A stretch of DNA of 64,000 nucleotides, from positions 25,123,788-25,187,787 of the forward strand of contig NC_088302.1 of assembly GCF_032854445.1 (NCBI RefSeq), read 5' to 3'. Both the position numbers and the translations under genes were made by a program. This DNA is from Liolophura sinensis (lineage: Eukaryota > Mollusca > Polyplacophora > Chitonida > Chitonidae). This document shows positions 34,944 to 46,610 of the stretch, piece by piece (the first letter of the stretch is position 1; every line of letters starts with the position of its first letter). The notes beneath the pieces are model-generated. The model saw only the letters and a list, made by a program, of their open reading frames with translations. It was not told where the DNA came from and did no database searches.

Positions 34944-35086
34944 TGTATAGGCGCGTACAGTGAAGCGCCACAACAGTTAATGTGCACATGTAATGGCTGC
35001 GTCCATATAACAAGACGCTCGATCGATGTTCACTGTGAATGCAAACTTCACTGTGCCTATACATACGAAGCCTTGTGTGACTTGCA
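34944..35086 (+). repeat. 3' LTR of decayed gypsy element
   Basis: Follows a short AAAGG purine string. Its right end is fixed at or just before 35086 because homology to block B (ATTTACCAGTATGTAAATAT vs ATTTATCATTATGTAAATGT) resumes there. Confidence 0.7.
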
Positions 35087-35421
35087 TTTACCAGTATGTA
35101 AATATGCACATTGTTAGGCCTTTCTTGAGATTAAAACCTGAACTAAGTCTGGTCCCCATTTTAACTTCATCGTTGACAAGTATAATCATTTGTAATTAAA
35201 AAACGTTGCGAAAGAGTGTTTTACAATGTCCACTAAAGTAGAATTTCTTTGTTTTGGATGTTTACTATCCCGGGGTAATTTCTGATTATAACATGACAGT
35301 GCTGTTCCCTGGAAGAGTTTGTGGATACAAAAAATTGCTCATGTGTACATTGTAATAAAAATACTGTTCAAATACGCTTGACTTCCAATTAATACAGTGG
35401 CCAAGGAGAAGATGCACCGGA

Positions 35422-35769
35422 ATGAAGAGGCCACGTAGGTATTGTCAGAAATCTTGTTTTTATCTACAGGGTGTAGGGTTTTCCATTCAAGGGCTACACA
35501 ATGGCAATATTGAACATCTTGGTCATAAAGGGCTTGAAGAGAGCTGCGACAATATTGTTAATCACTTTAACCTCTGTTACTTTGCCACTGGCCTTGTAAA
35601 AGAAGGACATAGGGAGTGCTCCAAAATTACCCTAGTTGAGTTCGATGACTTTGGAAAGGCTTCACCATGCCTCTGGTTGAAAAGACAACACAACAGTCGG
35701 TTTACCTCAGGTTGGATGGGTTGCCAAGGGCATGAATTTCCACCTCTCAATATTTCACGGCCAAAATAA
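35422..35769 (+). other. Open frame in block A repeat, probably non-coding
   Basis: A 115-codon frame with no recognised family. The homologous regions in B (43308-43785), C (41745-42156) and the minus copy at 63091-63381 carry frameshifts or different open frames, so purifying selection on this frame is unlikely. I list it because it is one of the longer frames in a repeat present at least four times. Confidence 0.3.
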
Positions 35770-36690
35770 TATAGGAGACAGGAAGTTGTTATCCAATCAT
35801 CTGTCACTGAAGGGACATGTGGACTCTAGGAGATTTTTGAACTCAACGGTTCAAAAAGTTTTGAATGTCTACTGATGTCCATTGTTGTGGTCAGCTGAGA
35901 AGACTAGCTTACTGCACACGGCGTTGAAAAGGTTACTAAGACATAATCTACACATTTATTAACCTTCCCGCTTTAGGACAAACAATCATCACATGCTGGA
36001 AAAAAAAGTAATAAAAGTTCAAGATAAACACGTAGCCACTGGATGCTGGTGAACGGGAGAGCAAATAGGTAACTCGGTGATAAGAAAGACTGAGATATAT
36101 CTATTTTATGTTTGATCTGAATAGTAATTTGTGGAATTGATGTGGACTGGAATATAGACAGTCTTCGTTGAAACTAGAGAAGCCTTCTCCCTTTTGCACA
36201 CACACGTTTCTCGACATACGCATTGGCATTTCAACTTGTTTTTAAATGGATTGTAGGATAAGTAAGCTCTCAGCTCAGGGAAGGTAGAAGTTAGCAATAC
36301 GATTTAGACCATGATAGATGGACATGTTTATTATTTTATAGTTACATTTTCTAGAATGATTTCATTGTTTCTATCTTTACACGCTGACATATATCACACA
36401 TCATGGTTGCAATAACCTCTGGGGTGCACACGATTTACGCACGAGATATTAATTCAACCAAAACTTGGACAGGCATCGTCCAGATGTCCCTTTATTACCT
36501 TTTACAGTTTTTAACAGGGACTTGTTGGCAGTAACAACCCTCGCAGGATCTCTAAGCTGGTCTTAAATGAAATTCATTCAAGATCACTTGCCGTTATATT
36601 TGCCAATATGGCATACAGACTGTGTGAAATGTGAAAAAGCTTCATAGTTGTCGCTTAAATATCGATGGACATCTGTGGGAACTCCGATAT

Positions 36691-36745
36691 CGTATACGTG
36701 AAATATTCATGGGTACGGCTATGAACGCCAATCAATCAATGAAGA
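36691..36745 (+). mobile_element. SINE-A tail fragment
   Basis: CGTATACGTGAAATATTCAT, then GGGTACGGCTATGAACGCCAATC and an (AATC)n end. The upstream body is only weakly recognisable. It is absent at the equivalent point of block B (about 44410-44470). Confidence 0.6.
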
Positions 36746-37628
36746 TACTCAAGTTCAGCGCCTGTCATGTGTCACGAGAACAATCAGAGCAAGTACAGAA
36801 AAATCTGAGAGCCTAGACAAATCAATTGAGGTTTGTGTTAAGCATGGTAATCAGTTTGTAAAAAATGCCAACCACAACAACTGCGTATTCTAAGTGACAA
36901 GAAATCTGTGTATTAATACAATACAATAATATAATATTATTATATTATTTAATACCATATAATAAAAAAAATCATACAGAGAAAAAGCCGAGTAGCGACG
37001 ACAGTTTGATAATTGGTAACTGGTTACACGTAACCTGTGAAACACGGGCTTTTGTCAATTTGCACCAGTTAGGGTTTTTATTCTAACTGTCCACGTATAT
37101 GCCTAAAAAGTGGCAAGGCAGACATCCCTGGCACCGTGACGTAAGAAGAATTAGCAGAAAAACTGCAGTGACGATACTTGCAAATTTTTAAACTAGAAAT
37201 GACACATTAAACTAGAAATGACACAAACTGGAGTAAAATTAAAAATATGTGTATTCAGAAAGTTTCCTTTTATAACAGAGGCTTTAATAAGTATTTTTCT
37301 GATATGATTTTAATGAGAGCATAAGTAATTCAAATAAGTGTTGTACTGACATATCAATTAGCGTTTTATAGTGAGAGCAAAAGAATAAGAAGACTGATAC
37401 GAAGACATGCTTGCATCCTCTACCGTACAGTGGACATGCTTTAAAGGTGGAGAAAACATAAGAAATACATAAAAGTCAGATGAAAGAGTGCGAAAAATGT
37501 TATCTTCGATATTTTTTCAATTTTTCTTTTAAGAGAAAAAGACACTTTTGTATGGTGAGTATTTGGGACGACCTTCTGGTATATATAGTCTTTGTGTGAT
37601 AATGCTATAAATGAGGATGTAACACATG

Positions 37629-37634
<6 letters not shown>

Positions 37635-37699
<65 letters not shown>
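37635..37699. repeat. (TA)n microsatellite
   Basis: About 32 TA units inside block A. No equivalent is found in B (near 45100-45180). Frames across it are artefacts. Confidence 0.95.
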
Positions 37700-37702
<3 letters not shown>

Positions 37703-37780
37703 CTCATTATTTAGACCATTATTATGCAACAAGGATAAATACCAAAAGGTGGTTCCAAACGCTCTAAAATCTACGACCAT

Positions 37781-37865
37781 CTACAGGCTGGTTGCAGGCC
37801 ATCCCAAGTACGACTGGAAAGAAGTCCAGCATGAGCTGGAACGCACATCTTTGTGCTACGCTACA
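37781..37865 (-). mobile_element. SINE-A-like fragment shared by A and B
   Basis: Matches 45225-45365 in B, including TTTGTGCTACGCTAC and the minus-strand SINE body (ACGACC ... TCCCA). B preserves a box-B-like TAAGTTCAAATCC on the minus strand. Shared position indicates insertion before the A/B duplication. Confidence 0.55.
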
Positions 37866-38674
37866 AAGCTAACTACAATGTTTATTGAAAAGTTGCCTTG
37901 GTCGTATTTTCCAAACATTTATTTGTCTTTGATTTATTTGTCTTTACAGGATTTTGGATTATAATCTCATTTCCGCTCTCATAATGACATTCGCGTTATT
38001 TCACTGTCCTAGACGATAGACACACACTAAATCCTTAATCGATTTTATTCCATTAGGTACAGCATCACGCATGTTAGAGTCAGTCACGCGATCCTGGTTG
38101 TTAAATGTAACATGCGAGATGTCACGATGAACAGATTGGTCAGTGGAGTTATCCGGATGTCACGATAAGGAGATCGTTATGTGGAGGAAACGATCACTTT
38201 CCCCTTCCGTGATCTAATAGAAACAGTTCAAACTACTGATAAAAATATACCTTGCGTGCATACATACAGACCCTGGGCGAATACGAGTAACATATGGATT
38301 CGACGCGTAACTATTCTCACAAGCGGTGACGATTACAATTCTTCTGACAATGCAAACCGTAATGTTGGCGAATCTTCAATGATAAAATTAATGTAAACAA
38401 AAACTTTCACGGCTATTTAGAGGCTATACCCTCTTGACGGTGTCGATTTGTTATGAGGACAGAAATTTAAACCACTTTTAATTCAGTTAGTCGAATTGTA
38501 ATGTCCCTCAGAGTAGTAAGGCATTATTTAATATACTGTTATTGAAAAGTAGACCAACCAGTGGCAATTACCCTCCTTGGAAGGATAAGGTGTTTTGACA
38601 CTTGTGACAGAAAACATATGGCTTGCTTGTACAGTTGCCGCCTAAACCATATCCATGACAAGTTTGATAGTACA

Positions 38675-39315
38675 CTGTTAAATACTCAATGCTATAATTT
38701 CAGCAATACTCAATTTACCATCGGGTGTTAATGCTGTATACTCAGTGCTATAATCTCAGCAATACTTAATTTACTTTCAGCTGTTAATGCTATATACTCA
38801 ATGCTATAAGACCGGCCCCGATAGCACAGTTGGTAGAGCATCCGCGGTAGTCCGCGGGAGCGGTAAATCCAGGGTCAATCCTGGGTCGAGACGGTAAAAC
38901 GGTAAAAGAGGAAGTTGTAGCTTCCTGGCTTGGTGTTCAGCATGAAGGGGATAGTGCAACGACTTGTTGACCCGTATCAGTATAATGGCTCGGGCGTGGC
39001 GGCTTACTTGCCTTCGGTAAGTTGTCTCAGTGAAGCAGCACTAAATAAAAGAGCGGTGGAAATCCGTCCAGCAACAAGAAGGCACATTACACGTGCATGC
39101 ACTCTAAGGATTCCTTCGTCGTCATATGACTGAAAAATTGTTAAGTACGACGTTAAACCCAAAGCACGCACTCTCTCAATGCTATAATTTCAGCAATACT
39201 TAATTTACCTTCAGCTGTTAATGCTTTATACTCAATGCTATAATTTCAGCAATACTTAATTTACCTTCAGCTGTTAATGCTGTATACTCAATGCTATAAT
39301 TTCAGCATTACTATT
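38675..39315. repeat. 56-bp minisatellite interrupted by a SINE-B
   Basis: Units such as CTCAATGCTATAATTTCAGC, then AATACTTAATTTACCTTCAG and CTGTTAATGCTGTATA, recur about five times (38675-38809 and 39175-39315). Block B has one ancestral unit only (TATATACTCAATGCTATA at 46030-46047), so the array expanded in A after duplication. Confidence 0.85.
38810..39174 (+). mobile_element. Full-length SINE-B with 13-bp direct repeats
   Basis: GACCGGCCCCGATAGCACAG head, body with AAAGAGGAAGTTGTAGCTTC, tail ATATGACTGAAAAATTG ... GACGTTAAACCC. CTCAATGCTATAA flanks it on both sides (38797-38809 and 39175-39187). Because this string is part of the host minisatellite, the target duplication may simply be neighbouring repeat units. 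Confidence 0.85.
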
Positions 39316-39719
39316 AGAGGATTACAATAAAACTTTAATTTATTAAAATTGCCCGTTGGCCAGAGTTATGTAAGAACAGAAACCGATTCCTTAAAACCAT
39401 ATCTCATTTGATTCAGAATGTTAAACCTTTTTTGCATGGACATCAAGATATTTAGCGTTTAACAAAGAACGCTTAAGGCTTTGTGCCTAAAGCCTTGATC
39501 TTCCCACATCTGATCAACCCCTGGCTAATGAATTTGCAAACTCGAATCTAGCTTAAGTTGCATTGGTTTCTGTCCATCGATAAACCTGATCGCAGTTGCA
39601 TGAAAGGAAGTTCTTAGGTACTTTGTTCGACACCAACATAATCTCCATTAAGATATGTGAGAAAACGAGTCCATAGGGTATAAATAAAACGGCTCTACTT
39701 TGGGCGTCGGAAGCCATTC

Positions 39720-40638
39720 TTTAGTGGTGCGTAAATGGAAGTGTGCTCAAGTCGAAGGCAAATATAGGTTCCGGTAAATGGAAAGGATGCTTTTCTTCGT
39801 GCCAGTAAACACTAAAGAATTTTGTAGACATACATAAAATACACACAGTGCTGACGCATTAGCAGTGAAAGAACTCTCTTTCGAACAAGTTACATGCATA
39901 TTGTGAGGATTTCAAAGACGCCGTATTACTTGCACAAAGTGAAGCCTGTTGGAAACCTTTATCAAACAAAAGGAATTATTCCTAAATTTCACAAACTATG
40001 ATGCTGTCGAAATGTGATGTCTTGATTGCTTACAGAAAGCGGTATCCCTATATATAATGCATCAGGTCAGACCCACTTCTAATTTTGCATAGTAGAAATC
40101 AACACAAAAGATGTCAAAAATATCCCGAATATTGATTTATGCGCTGGCTGTCTGGTTTAGGGGTGGAAGAAATTCTGAGTTACGGTTATAGCTTCGGTTT
40201 AAAGTTTTACACGAGAAGCGTCCGACTGTGGCTTTATGTCGAAGAAAATGGCGATGTTTCATACATATATCTTAGAATTTCCTTTATTGGGAAACCTAAG
40301 TCCAAACATTCCAAAGCAAGCCTTATATTAGATTATCTTTGTAAATCAATAGTTACAATCTTTATAATATCATGTAGAATGATGATCAATATAATGATTA
40401 TTTGTTATTTAACTCCAAGGCAAAACAGTATTTATCCGTGACTGAGTATTTGACGTAAGGGAATAGGCCAAGTACTTGTCTAGGTAATGCAAGTTCTGTG
40501 TGTTTGCGTAGAATGTCAAATCTAGTGTTTTTCATGAAATTTCACTGAGGCAGCAGTATGGAAGTGTTGACACTGGCGTCAACTTATCTCAAGGAGACAA
40601 CAAGTATTTTACGTGGAGTTTAGTTTGAAGACCCGATC
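39720..40638. other. Segment present only in block A
   Basis: No counterpart exists in block B, where the sequence matching 39715 runs on to that matching 40915. It contains a 100-codon plus frame (40139-40441) with no recognised family. Nothing else was identified. Confidence 0.4.
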
Positions 40639-40910
40639 GGGGCCTCCGTGGCTCAGTTGGTTAGCGCGCTAGCGCAGCGTAATGACCCAGGAGTCTCTCA
40701 CCAATGCGGTCGCTATGAGTTCAAGTCCAGCTCATGCTGGCTTTCCCTCCGGCCGTATGTGGGAAGGTCTGTCAGCTACTTGCGGATGGCCGTGAGTTTC
40801 CCCCGGGTTCTGCCCGGTTTCCACCCACCATAATGCTGGCCGCCGTCGTATAAGTGAAATATTCTTGAGTATGGCGTAAAACACCAATCAAAAAAAAAAA
40901 AAAAAAAAAA
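40639..40910 (+). mobile_element. Full-length SINE-A with poly(A) tail
   Basis: This is the reference copy of family A. The tRNA-like head GGGGCCTCCGTGGCTCAGTTGG has box A at about 40649-40660 and box B-like GAGTTCAAGTCC at 40717-40728. The body includes GTGGGAAGGTCTGTCAGC and GTTTCCCCCGGGTTC. The 3' tail GTATAAGTGAAATATTCTTG ... GGCGTAAAACACCAATC ends in about 20 A. ACCCGATC occurs just before (40631-40638) and shortly after the tail (40918-40925). The homologous site in B suggests a small rearrangement as well, so the target duplication is tentative. The box A/B pair would serve as an internal pol III promoter. Confidence 0.88.
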
Positions 40911-41744
40911 GTCATAAACCCGATCATGGTGGAATATATAAAGTAAATACACTGTACACTGGAAACTTTTGCCATAGCTTTGAGTTGACCAATGAGGTTG
41001 TGTTGTGGAAGTAACCTTGTCAGGTAATAACAGAAAACTGTAGAGCTGCTCCGAGCTTTGCTCAGTTAATTTCACCGACAAACGTTACCATGGTCTTTAT
41101 ATTCGTTTAATCCCAAAATAAGTATATTAATAAAGAAAGAAATAAAATAAACACATAAATAAATAAATGGAATCCCTGTATTTCACATACGGCTATTAAA
41201 ATACAATTGAAGATATCCTCCAATCGACTTATGTTTTACATTTCACAGAATGTTCCTTCATAATGGAAACGTTTTGCCCTAACGACACGGCTCCTGGTGT
41301 ACAGCAGGCTTCTTTGACGATGACAAAAATAAACTATGTAAAGCAAGACTTCACCGGATAGTCCCTAAAGGCCTAAAGAAGAATACAGATATATCTAAAA
41401 AAGTTTGGCAGGCATACTGAGTGTCTTTGAATTTGTATCACATATAATCACTCGTGGAAAGAATTTGCTTTTTTTTATCAACTTTTACGCATGATAATAA
41501 CAAATCTACTTTGCAATGTTGTATTTACGTGCGCAATAATGATCCTTATTCACAATGTATGATTTGTCTTCCTGTAAACCTGTCACATTTACAATAAAAA
41601 AAAAAAATTCTTTATCACACCGATGCCTGTGTGGGAGGCTCAGAAGCGATAAAATTTTCCCTAAACATTTGCTGAAAAAAGAAGGTGTAACGTGGCCGAT
41701 TGAGTAAAGATCCCTTTACACAGAAATATACGTTTACTTTCGTG

Positions 41745-42300
41745 ACATAGGGTTTTCCATTCAAGGGCAACACAACGGCAATATTGAACATCTTGGTCAT
41801 GAAGGGCTTGAAGAGAGCTGCGACAGTTTTGTAGGTCACTATAACCTCGGATTCTTTGACATTAGCGTTGTAAAAAAAGACATAGAAAGTGCTCCAAAAT
41901 TACCCTAGTTGAGATCTATGACTTTTGGAAAGACCTTTGGTTGAAAAGGCAGCACAACAGTCGGTTTACCTCACAGGTTGGATGGGTTGCCAAGGGCATG
42001 AGTTTCCACCCCTCAATATTTCACGGCCAAAATAATATAGGAGACAGGAAGTTGTTATCCAATCATCTGTCACGGAAACATGTAAACTCTAGGGGATTCA
42101 CAAACTCAACGATTCCAATTGCCAATACGGAAACCGAAGCCATGAATGTCTACTGATGTCCATTGTTATCTTCAGCTGAGACCAGCTTACTGAACACAGC
42201 GTACAAAAGGCTACTGACAGATAATCTATACTCGCTTTAGGACAAAGCAACGAACAAATCAGACATCACATGGAGAAAAAACGTAATAAAACTTCAAACT
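41745..42300 (+). repeat. Partial third copy (C) of the A/B repeat
   Basis: Matches 35465-36010 (A) and 43370-43935 (B): AGGGTTTTCCATTCAAGGGC, GGTTGGATGGGTTGCCAAGG, GAAGTTGTTATCCAATCATC. It lies directly between A and B, giving the tandem order A-C-B. Confidence 0.85.
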
Positions 42301-42324
42301 AAAAACTTAGGCATAGATTACTCG

Positions 42325-42445
42325 GGATGGGAGGAAAGGGAGCCGAGCTTGGGACCATCGACCATCCGCAGGATACTTGCAGACCTTCCCAAGTACGTCC
42401 GTAAAGAAATGACGAAAACACCATTCAAATAAATAAATAAATAAA
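42325..42445 (-). mobile_element. SINE-A fragment
   Basis: On the minus strand it carries GGGAAGGTCTGCAAGTATCC and GATGGTCGATGGTCCC, the central SINE-A body. It is followed by an (AAAT)n run at 42427-42446. Head and canonical 3' tail are missing. Confidence 0.5.
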
Positions 42446-44477
42446 TCTCGCTAATGCAGTCGCATGCGTTTCCATAATAGGTCAGTCTGCGCCTGATTAG
42501 GGTGTTGAGCCACCAATTAACCTTTCAATTGATTTGATTCACGTTAAGACAGTTCAGTTAAACACTCGAAAACAACTTCTAACTGACAAGTTTCACAGTT
42601 TCGAGTCTTAACTTTAATGAAATCTGCGTGATCACTGCGTCAGATTTGGTTCTCCAATCACGCGTCTGTGTGTTACAGAAGATGTTTTGAGGGGTTTTGT
42701 TTTGCAACCGTTCTCATCCAAAAACACTAATTCTTTAATTGTCAAGGATATTCTGTCTTTTTTTTTTTCTGTTACGGTAACGGCGACTTGGTCAGGAAGT
42801 GTATGTTTTTCTTAATAATTAAAATTCATCATCAGTTGATCACAAAAAACCTTACAGACGCATATTATAGACAACGAATAATGGTGACATTTTGCTGAGG
42901 AAAGATCATTATTATCATTCAGTGGCGAAGATTCTTCCCCGTTTGATCCTGACTGGTTAATACTAATTTATCATTATGTAAATGTGCACATTGATAGTTT
43001 TGCCTTGAGATAAAAACTAATTCTTGGCTTACCTGTTCCTATTTGAACTTTTCAGCACTTGCCAGTCATCATCATTTGTGCATTAAAAACGTGGATAGAA
43101 TAGTGTTTTACAATGTCCAGTAAAGTGGGGTTTGTTATTTTGGCAGTTTACATTCCCGAGATTATTTCGGTTTTTGAATATAAAATGCTGGTGCTGTTTC
43201 CTGGAAGATTTTTTTCACGCAAGGCAATCGTTGTTATATGCTTTGTAATAAAAATACGGTTCAAATACACTTGACTTTCAATTAATACAATGGCCAAGGA
43301 AAACAAGCACCGGAATGAATTGGCCACGTAAGTATTGTCAGAAACCTTGTTTTTATCTACAAGGTGTATGGTTTTCCATACAACTAGACAATGGCATTAT
43401 TTATGCTCTCGGCCATGAAAGGTTTTAACATAGCTGCTACGATACTGTAAATCACTTTAACCTCTGTTACTTTGCCACTGGCCATGTAAAAGAAGGACAT
43501 AGGGAGTGCACCAAAATTACCCTAGTTGAGTTCTATGTCTTTGGAAAGGCTTCACTATGCCTCTGGTTGAAAAGGCAGCACAACAGTCGGTTTACCTCAC
43601 AGGTTGGATGGGTTGCCAAGGGCATGAATTTCCACCTCTCAATATTTCACGGCCAAAATAATACAGGAGACAGGAAGTTGTTATCCAATCATCTGTCACG
43701 GAGCGGACATGTAGACTCTAGGGGATTCACAAACTCAACGATTCCAATTGCCAATACGGAAACCAAAGCCATGAATGTCTACTGATGTCCATTGTTGTGG
43801 TCAGCTAGGAAGACCAGCTTACTGCACACAGAGTTCTAAAGGCTACTGACAGATAATCTATACATGGATTAACCGTCCCGCTTTAGGACACGCGACGAAC
43901 AAATCAGTCATCACATACTGAAGAAAAACATAATAAAAATTCAAACAAAGCACGCAGTCATAGGTTGCTTGTCAACGGGAGAGCGAATGAGTAACTCAGT
44001 GATGAAAGAGACAGAGATATAATTAATTTATGTTTGACGTGAATAGTAATTTTGGAAATTGTTGTGGACTTTGAAAACAAGTCAAGTCTTTTCTCTTTTG
44101 CACACAATAGGCATTGATATTTCAGTTTGTTTTGGAATGGGTTGTAGGATTAGTAAGCTCTCCGGGAAGGTAGAAGAATGCAACATAATTTAGAAAATGG
44201 TAGGCGGACATGTTTAGAGTTTTATAGTTGCATTTCTTGGAATGATTTCAGAATTTCATCTTTACACGCTGACACATACATTGTAATAAGAATCAAAGGA
44301 CGCACCTCTTAGATGGTCTAACATCAAGTTCGTTAAAGATCACTTGCCTTTCTATTTACCAATATGGCATACAGATTGTGTGAAATGTGAAAAAGTGCCT
44401 AAGCTGTCATTTAAAGTTCAATTGATTTCTCTAGGAGTATACATTTCTTCCATCCATGAAATCGAAAAACCAGTTAG

Positions 44478-44757
44478 AGTGAATGAGTGAGTTCAGTCAT
44501 ATGACGACGAAGGAATCTTAAGAGTGCATGTAATGTGCCTCCTTGATACAGGACGGATTTACACCGCTCTTTTATCTAGTGCTGCTTCACTGCCGCCCCA
44601 CCCGAGCCATTATACTACTACGGATCGTTTCACTATCCCCTTCATGCAAACGCATAGGGAGGAAGTTAAAACCTCCCCTTTTAAGGAGGAATTGACCCTG
44701 GATCTACCGCTCCCGAGGCGGACGCTCTATCAACTGTGCTATCTGGGCCGGTCATCA
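44478..44757 (-). mobile_element. SINE-B, minus strand
   Basis: The reverse complement begins GACCGGCCCAGATAGCACAG and includes GAGCGGTAGATCCAGGG, TTCCTCC and ATGAAGGGGATAGTG, ending ATTCCTTCGTCGTCATATGA near 44488. It is absent from block A, so it inserted after duplication. Confidence 0.8.
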
Positions 44758-45224
44758 GTCAGGGGTCGAATTCTAATTTATTGTATGATGACATCCATGG
44801 CATCGTGCCTTAAGCAGAATTAGATGAAAAAATTGCAGTGATGGTAACTGCAAATTATTTCAACAGAATGACACATATTCTATTAAGCGGTGTTTAATCA
44901 AAGTTATTTGTATTCAGGAACTTTGCTTTTATAATAACGGCTTTAATAAGTGTTTAAAATAATTGTTATACCGCGTTATTAGTTAGAGATTTGTAGTGAG
45001 AGCAAAATAAAAAAAAACATGACAGGTAGACGTGTATGCATTCTACATATGGTGTGCAGAAACACATGCTTTAAAGAGAGGGAGGGAGAGTGCACATATC
45101 TTGCACTGGAAAACCAACCACCTATATCTTCACTTTATTTTTTTTATTTATTTGGTTGAGGTTTTAGCCTAAACTCAAAAGTACTTATAGCTCGGCCCAC
45201 ACTATGAATGGATAGATGCGAGCT

Positions 45225-45365
45225 GAGCTTAGGGGAAACCCACGACCGTTCGCAAGTTACTAGCAGATCTTCCCAGGCATCACCGGAGAGAAAACCAGTT
45301 TGCGCTGGATTTGAACTTACATCGATCGTACTAGTGGATCTTTGTGCTGCGCTACACCGCTAATT
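45225..45365 (-). mobile_element. SINE-A-like fragment shared with block A
   Basis: Counterpart of 37781-37865. On the minus strand box B-like TAAGTTCAAATCCAGC precedes a body with GGGAAGATCTGCTAGTAACT and GTGGGTTTCCCC. Confidence 0.6.
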
Positions 45366-46570
45366 ACCATGCTCATTGCAAAATCGCATTAACTGTATTT
45401 TTCCAATGATTGGATTTGTTTGTCTTTTCATGATTTGGGATTATAATCGCATTTCCGCTCTTATGACTCAGACATGCGCGTTATTAACATTGTCCGAGAC
45501 AGTAAACACTCACTAACCCCTAGTCACGCGATCTTGGCTGTTACATGTAGTGTGATTGATCTACTATGTGGAGAAAACGACCACTTTCACCTTTCGTGAT
45601 CTAGTAGAAAGAATTCAAACAATTGTGATAATATACCTTGCGTACATACATCAGAGATCTAAGGCAAATACAACTGACATATAACATATGTTGAATCCGG
45701 ATTCAACGCGTTACTTGTCAGTGTTGATTTGTTATGAGGACAGAAATTTAAACCACCTTTATTTCAGTAAGTTTAACTGTAATGTCCCTTAAAGCAGTAA
45801 GGGACATTAATTTAATATTTTGTTGTTGGAAAATAGATCAAACCAGTGGCCATTAACCTCTTTGGCAGGATAATATGTTTTGACACCTGCATAGAATATA
45901 TAGCTTGCTTGTACATTTGCCGCTTAAACCATTTCCATGACAAGTTTGATCATAAACTGCTATATATCTGCCAGGACATTGTACTGCACTTCACACTTAA
46001 TATACCTTCACAACGAAGTGTTAAGTGCTATATACTCAATGCTATACGCTCTGCAGTGTCATTTGAAAGTTGCAGTAAAACCTTAATTGAAGTAAAATTG
46101 AAAGTTTTCTGGAATTATGTAAGACTGGGAGCCGATTTAAAAAAAAAAAGATTTCTCATTTAATTCAAAATGTTAAACCTCGTCACTTAGTGCATGGACA
46201 GCAAGATATTCAGCGTGTTACAAGCGTAACTATCATGACAAAGCATATTGCACATATATGAAGTACACTTAACACTTACGTACACTTAAGGGTTAAGTTT
46301 CATTAAACTGACCACAGTTGTCGAAATCAGTTAGTAGGATGTGACCCTGCTGGTTGATGTGCCGAAAGCTTTGGTCTCCTCACATCTGATCCACTCCTGG
46401 CTAATGAAGCTGAAAACTCGAATCTAAATTAAACGCTTTGTTTGCAGCCTTATGTCAGTAGGTTTGTTAGACACGTGGCAAATGGCGGTTGCATACTCAC
46501 GGAACTTCGGTTCCGTCCATCAATAAACCTGACCGCATTTGTTTAAAAGTAAGTTCTTGGGTACTTTATT

Positions 46571-46610
46571 CAACGCCCCCCCCCCTCCCAACCACCACCA
46601 CCACCACCAA
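46571..46610. repeat. Poly-C and (ACC)n tract
   Basis: A C-rich run is followed by about six ACC triplets. G-quadruplex potential lies on the minus strand. Confidence 0.75.

Larger units (their letters stand above)
32774..35086 (+). mobile_element. Decayed Ty3/gypsy element with ~145-bp LTRs
   Basis: LTRs at about 32774-32924 and 34944-35086 share a TGTATRRRCGCGT-type start, GAAGCGCCACAACAGTT and GAAGCCTTGTGTGACTT. Internally there is a gag start, an RT/RNase H region and a C-terminal integrase piece, with large deletions between them. Total 2.3 kb against a usual 5-6 kb. Short LTRs and protein style suggest a Mag-type lineage (inference). The homologous site in block B lacks the element, so it inserted into A. 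I see no clear target duplication or primer-binding site. Confidence 0.8.
32690..41740 (+). repeat. Segmental duplication block A
   Basis: Paralogous to block B (42460-47765). Shared landmarks in order: GCGTTTCCATAATAGG (32690/42468), AGTGTTTTACAATGTCC (35214/43102), ACAGTCGGTTTACCTCA (35693/43582), GGCTTTAATAAGT (37279/44938), TTTGTGCTACGCTAC or TTTGTGCTGCGCTAC (37850/45340), GTTATGAGGACAGAAATTTAAACCACCTTT-like (38450/45730), AAAACGGCTCTACTTTG (39687/46650), CCCGATCATGGTGGAATATA (40919/46724), and GCGATAAAATTT near the end (41646/47715). A carries a gypsy element, two extra SINEs, a minisatellite and about 0.9 kb of extra sequence (39.72-40.64 kb). Confidence 0.85.

Noticed and set aside
35422-35769. 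115-codon frame as a gene
   Set aside because: The frame is not conserved in the three homologous copies, which have frameshifts or other open frames.
40639-40728. Possible tRNA gene (box A and box B present)
   Set aside because: It is the head of a SINE continuing into a conserved body and poly(A). No acceptor-stem pairing is evident and the same head occurs at several sites.
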